From: Synergistaceae bacterium
GTDB lineage: Bacteria; Synergistota; Synergistia; Synergistales; Aminobacteriaceae
Direction of reading: 5' to 3'
DNA: 12,546 bases
Assembly (NCBI GenBank): GCA_017427625.1
Contig: JAFRSL010000005.1
Span: 1 to 12,546, forward strand
Shown: piece by piece, positions 10,269 through 12,546 of the stretch
How positions within the stretch are numbered: the stretch's first letter is position 1
Layout: each line of letters begins with the position of its first letter
Notes under the pieces: model-generated
Database searches by the model: none
Told to the model about the DNA's origin: nothing
What the model saw: only the letters and a program-made list of their open reading frames with translations
Position numbers and translations under genes: made by a program

Positions 10269-11366
10269 CTATCGTTCCAGAAATTTCCGTACCTTACCAA
10301 AGGACAATCCCGCAACGACAAAGATTATCCCCGTCAGCGTGAAGCCCAATGCTTTTGGCAAATACCCGAAAAGATGATCGAAGAAGTACCTCGAAGCCAG
10401 AAGTGCACAGAATGTTATCCCGATTCCTGAATGACCGCGCCAGATGTTCAGCAGCATCAATCCCGCAACTATCACAGCGTTCACGACGGGGAAAACGTTG
10501 CGAACGTCCGAAAATTCCGCGCCCCGCCAAAATTCCGGCCATGTCAGAAGCAATCCGAACACTCCCAGCATCAACAGCCCCATCGTCTCAGCGTCCTGCC
10601 ACTTGCTCATGAATGATATAGCTCCGCCCGAAGCCGCAAGAATAATCAGCGTCCACGTTCCGCCGAAGCAAAGGCTCATTCTCGACGCTAGAAGCAAAAC
10701 CGTAAGCAGCATGTTCATCATGAATGCTATTCGGTCTTTTCCGACAAACCACGCCCCCCAAAGCGCAATCATCAGCGCAAACGCACTCATCGGCGCGAAA
10801 AATTCTGACACAGGAACTCTCGCTGTCCTCACGAAATATAGGGCGAAGGGGTTTACTGCCTCTGTCTCATTCAGCCAGACAAGCGACAATGCCCCCGCTA
10901 AATATAACTGCCATTCATCGCGCGCAACTATCGACGTTATTATGACCTCAGCAATCCACCAGCCAAGAAATTCAGCAAGCGCAATCTTGTAGTCATACAT
11001 TCTCGTTATGAGGTATATTCCTCCGCCGAATATCCCGCTCGAAAGAAGCAAGAATGCCTTTCCCGTTTTCGTCGAAGAGCGTCCCGCGAAAATATACGCC
11101 GCCAATGACGCAATATAAGCCCCCACGATTATGATTACGCGAAGATCTTTATCAATCGTGTGCCAGTTTGCGAGAAGGAAGCTGACTGCCCCAAGTCCCA
11201 GCAATATACCTCCGGCAATCAGCATTATCACTCGGAGATTTCGCGCCTTTATTTCGTAGAGCGACAGAATTTCCGTAGCCTGCTCGCCCGATATAATTCC
11301 TTCCTCAACCCAGCCAGCAATTTCTCCGCCGAGAAAATCCATCTCCTTTTTGCGGATTTCAGGCAT
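10269..11366 (-). CDS. DUF2157 multi-pass membrane protein
   Basis: The 365-residue protein has a short N-terminal cytoplasmic helix region with the family's W-x(2)-EGIIS-x-EQ pattern (19-29), then LGLGAVSFLLANWHTI (56-71), the GL(G)-x(5)-L-x-ANW signature of DUF2157 proteins. About nine or ten membrane helices follow, including approximately 44-66, 76-94, 103-121, 129-147, 190-208, 215-231, 237-253, 261-277, 294-309 and 337-356. The function of DUF2157 is unknown, and no catalytic residues can be proposed. ATG 11366 lies two bases after the metG stop (TAG-TC-ATG on the minus strand), with GGTGAG as a weak ribosome binding site. It is probably co-transcribed with metG and translated by coupling. 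The TAG stop (10269-10271) lies only five bases beyond the edge of the palindromic repeat. Confidence 0.85.
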   Translation of the reverse strand: MPEIRKKEMDFLGGEIAGWVEEGIISGEQATEILSLYEIKARNLRVIMLIAGGILLGLGAVSFLLANWHTIDKDLRVIIIVGAYIASLAAYIFAGRSSTKTGKAFLLLSSGIFGGGIYLITRMYDYKIALAEFLGWWIAEVIITSIVARDEWQLYLAGALSLVWLNETEAVNPFALYFVRTARVPVSEFFAPMSAFALMIALWGAWFVGKDRIAFMMNMLLTVLLLASRMSLCFGGTWTLIILAASGGAISFMSKWQDAETMGLLMLGVFGLLLTWPEFWRGAEFSDVRNVFPVVNAVIVAGLMLLNIWRGHSGIGITFCALLASRYFFDHLFGYLPKALGFTLTGIIFVVAGLSFGKVRKFLER

Positions 11367-11368
11367 GA

Positions 11369-12546
11369 CTAGCTCACCCGGCTCCCCAGCGGTATGTCTT
11401 TGTCCTCTGGCGTTAAGAGTGTGAGCTGTTCGGATACTCCGTCTTTCTTTACGCTCGCGCAGAGTATCATTCCGTTGCTCTCAACTCCGCAGAGCTTGAC
11501 GGGCTTCAGGTTCGTTACAAGGATTATCGTCCTTCCTTCGAGTTCCTCCGGCGTGAAGAATGCCTTTATCCCCGAACACACTGTGCGTTTCTCGTAGCCT
11601 AAATCGACCTCCAGCTTGTAGAGTTTCTTTGACTTAGGAATCTCCTCGCACTTCGTGATCCTTGCTACCCTCATCTCAACCGTCTTGAAGTTGTCGATGC
11701 TTATTTCTTCCTCATGCTCGATTACTGCCTGAGCTGCTGCTTCTTCCTGCATTCTCTTTTGCTCCTCCTTTAACTTTTTCCATTCCTCGATGTCGATTCT
11801 TGGGAATAACACTTCCGACTCACCGAGCGTTTTCCCCGCGCCTTCTCCCCATACGAACGAGTCATACTGCGACTTCGTGGGGTCTTCCTGAATGCCGAGC
11901 TGCTTCCATATTCTTTGCGATGTTTCGGGCATTACGGGGGCTACGAGCATTGCCGACAATCTCAGTGCCTCATAGAGATTCAAGAGGACGAAATCGAGCC
12001 TTTCAGACTGAGATTCATCTTTCGCCAACTTCCACGGCATAGTCTCATCAATGAACTTGTTTGAACGCCCTATGAACTCCCAAATTGCTTTGAGTGCCTC
12101 GTCAAAAGCGTAGTCATTCATGGCACGGTCAACACGCTCAAGGACATTCACGGACATTGCGGAGAGTTCGGATTTGGGGTCAGCACATTTCGGCACAACT
12201 CCGCCCCTGTAAGACTGAATCATTCTGTGAGTCCTGTTGAGGAGGTTACCCAAGTCGTTGGCGAGGTCGCTGTTGATACGTCCGACAAGTGCAAGCTCCG
12301 AAAAATCTCCGTCATTCCCGAACGGAACTTCACGCATCATGAAATACCTGAACGGGTCAAGGCCGTACTCCTTCACGATCTTGAAGGGGTCAACGACATT
12401 CTTCCTGGTCTTGCTCATCTTCTCACCGTCGACAGTCCACCAGCCGTGAGCAAAAATCTCAACAGGAACATTCACGCCCATAGCAATCAAAAGCAACGGC
12501 CATGTTACACAGTGGAAGCGGATAATGTCCTTCCCTACCATGTGCC
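11369..12546 (-). CDS. metG: Methionyl-tRNA synthetase, C-terminal part (5' end outside window)
   Basis: MetRS charges tRNA-Met, including initiator tRNA. About 391 residues are visible, and the frame is open to the window edge. The codon before the first visible Met is His, giving the family's H-(L/M)-(I/V)-GKDI-x-RFH signature, so ATG 12541 is internal. After this come GWWTVDGEKMSKT, containing the class I KMSKS-type loop as KMSKT (41-45 of the visible Met-numbered part), the anticodon-binding helical domain (about 90-215), a charged linker (about 252-280), and a C-terminal EMAP-II/Arc1p-type tRNA-binding OB domain (about 283-390) with SIDNFKTVEMRVARI at its start. A C-terminal tRNA-binding domain is common in bacterial dimeric MetRS. 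The TAG stop (11369-11371) is two bases before the DUF2157 start, so the two genes form an operon. Confidence 0.97.
   Translation of the reverse strand, partial: HMVGKDIIRFHCVTWPLLLIAMGVNVPVEIFAHGWWTVDGEKMSKTRKNVVDPFKIVKEYGLDPFRYFMMREVPFGNDGDFSELALVGRINSDLANDLGNLLNRTHRMIQSYRGGVVPKCADPKSELSAMSVNVLERVDRAMNDYAFDEALKAIWEFIGRSNKFIDETMPWKLAKDESQSERLDFVLLNLYEALRLSAMLVAPVMPETSQRIWKQLGIQEDPTKSQYDSFVWGEGAGKTLGESEVLFPRIDIEEWKKLKEEQKRMQEEAAAQAVIEHEEEISIDNFKTVEMRVARITKCEEIPKSKKLYKLEVDLGYEKRTVCSGIKAFFTPEELEGRTIILVTNLKPVKLCGVESNGMILCASVKKDGVSEQLTLLTPEDKDIPLGSRVS

Noticed and set aside
10113..10430. 105-residue plus-strand ORF running through the palindromic repeat
   Set aside because: Composed of the repeat sequence and the antisense end of the DUF2157 gene; no independent coding signal.
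10444..10992. 182-residue plus-strand ORF opposite the DUF2157 gene
   Set aside because: Antisense shadow of hydrophobic codons, with no motif or start signal.

Overview
This window looks like chromosome from a strictly anaerobic, probably gut- or rumen-associated bacterium. The evidence is an Rnf ferredoxin:NAD+ oxidoreductase operon of the clostridial/Synergistota type with a long polyferredoxin RnfB, a bacterial NAD+-dependent DNA ligase, and moderate GC with strong AGGAGG-type ribosome binding sites. My best guess is a member of Synergistota (Synergistaceae). That rests on gene order and protein flavour only, and I hold it at about even odds. TAA, TAG and TGA all end genes here, so the standard bacterial code applies.

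Layout. (1) 1-3000, plus strand: the 3' part of rnfD, then rnfG, rnfE, rnfA and rnfB, nearly end to end, closed by a strong intrinsic terminator at 3021-3064. The loop of that terminator carries an extended -10 promoter (TGGTATAAT). (2) 3084-4244, plus strand: a visibly more A/T-rich pair of ORFs that together make one uracil-DNA-glycosylase-like protein, interrupted by one in-frame TGA. (3) 4241-7763, minus strand: a lysS-ligA operon, with ligA starting one base after the lysS stop. (4) 7841-10074, plus strand: a SnoaL-like small protein, then a signal-peptide ORF and a TPR/Sel1 protein. The last two lie in the same frame and are separated by a single TAA, so they look like one exported repeat protein that is now split. 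(5) 10091-10263: a palindromic MITE-like or BIME-like repeat between two convergent genes. (6) 10269-12546, minus strand: metG (5' end outside the window) followed two bases later by a DUF2157 multi-pass membrane protein.

How the genes work together. The Rnf genes encode a membrane complex that couples electron transfer from reduced ferredoxin to NAD+ with export of Na+ or H+, the main energy-conserving site of many fermenters. lysS, metG and ligA are housekeeping genes for translation and DNA replication. The genes between these blocks are accessory and show decay or mobility: two same-frame stop/ATG splits and one palindromic repeat.

I do not see a convincing new defence or mobile system. 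The observations most worth checking are the two split genes (3702-3704 and 8518-8520), the promoter inside the rnfB terminator loop, the five-codon leader ORF that takes rnfB's only good ribosome binding site, the cysteine-rich RnfE tail, and the palindromic repeat.
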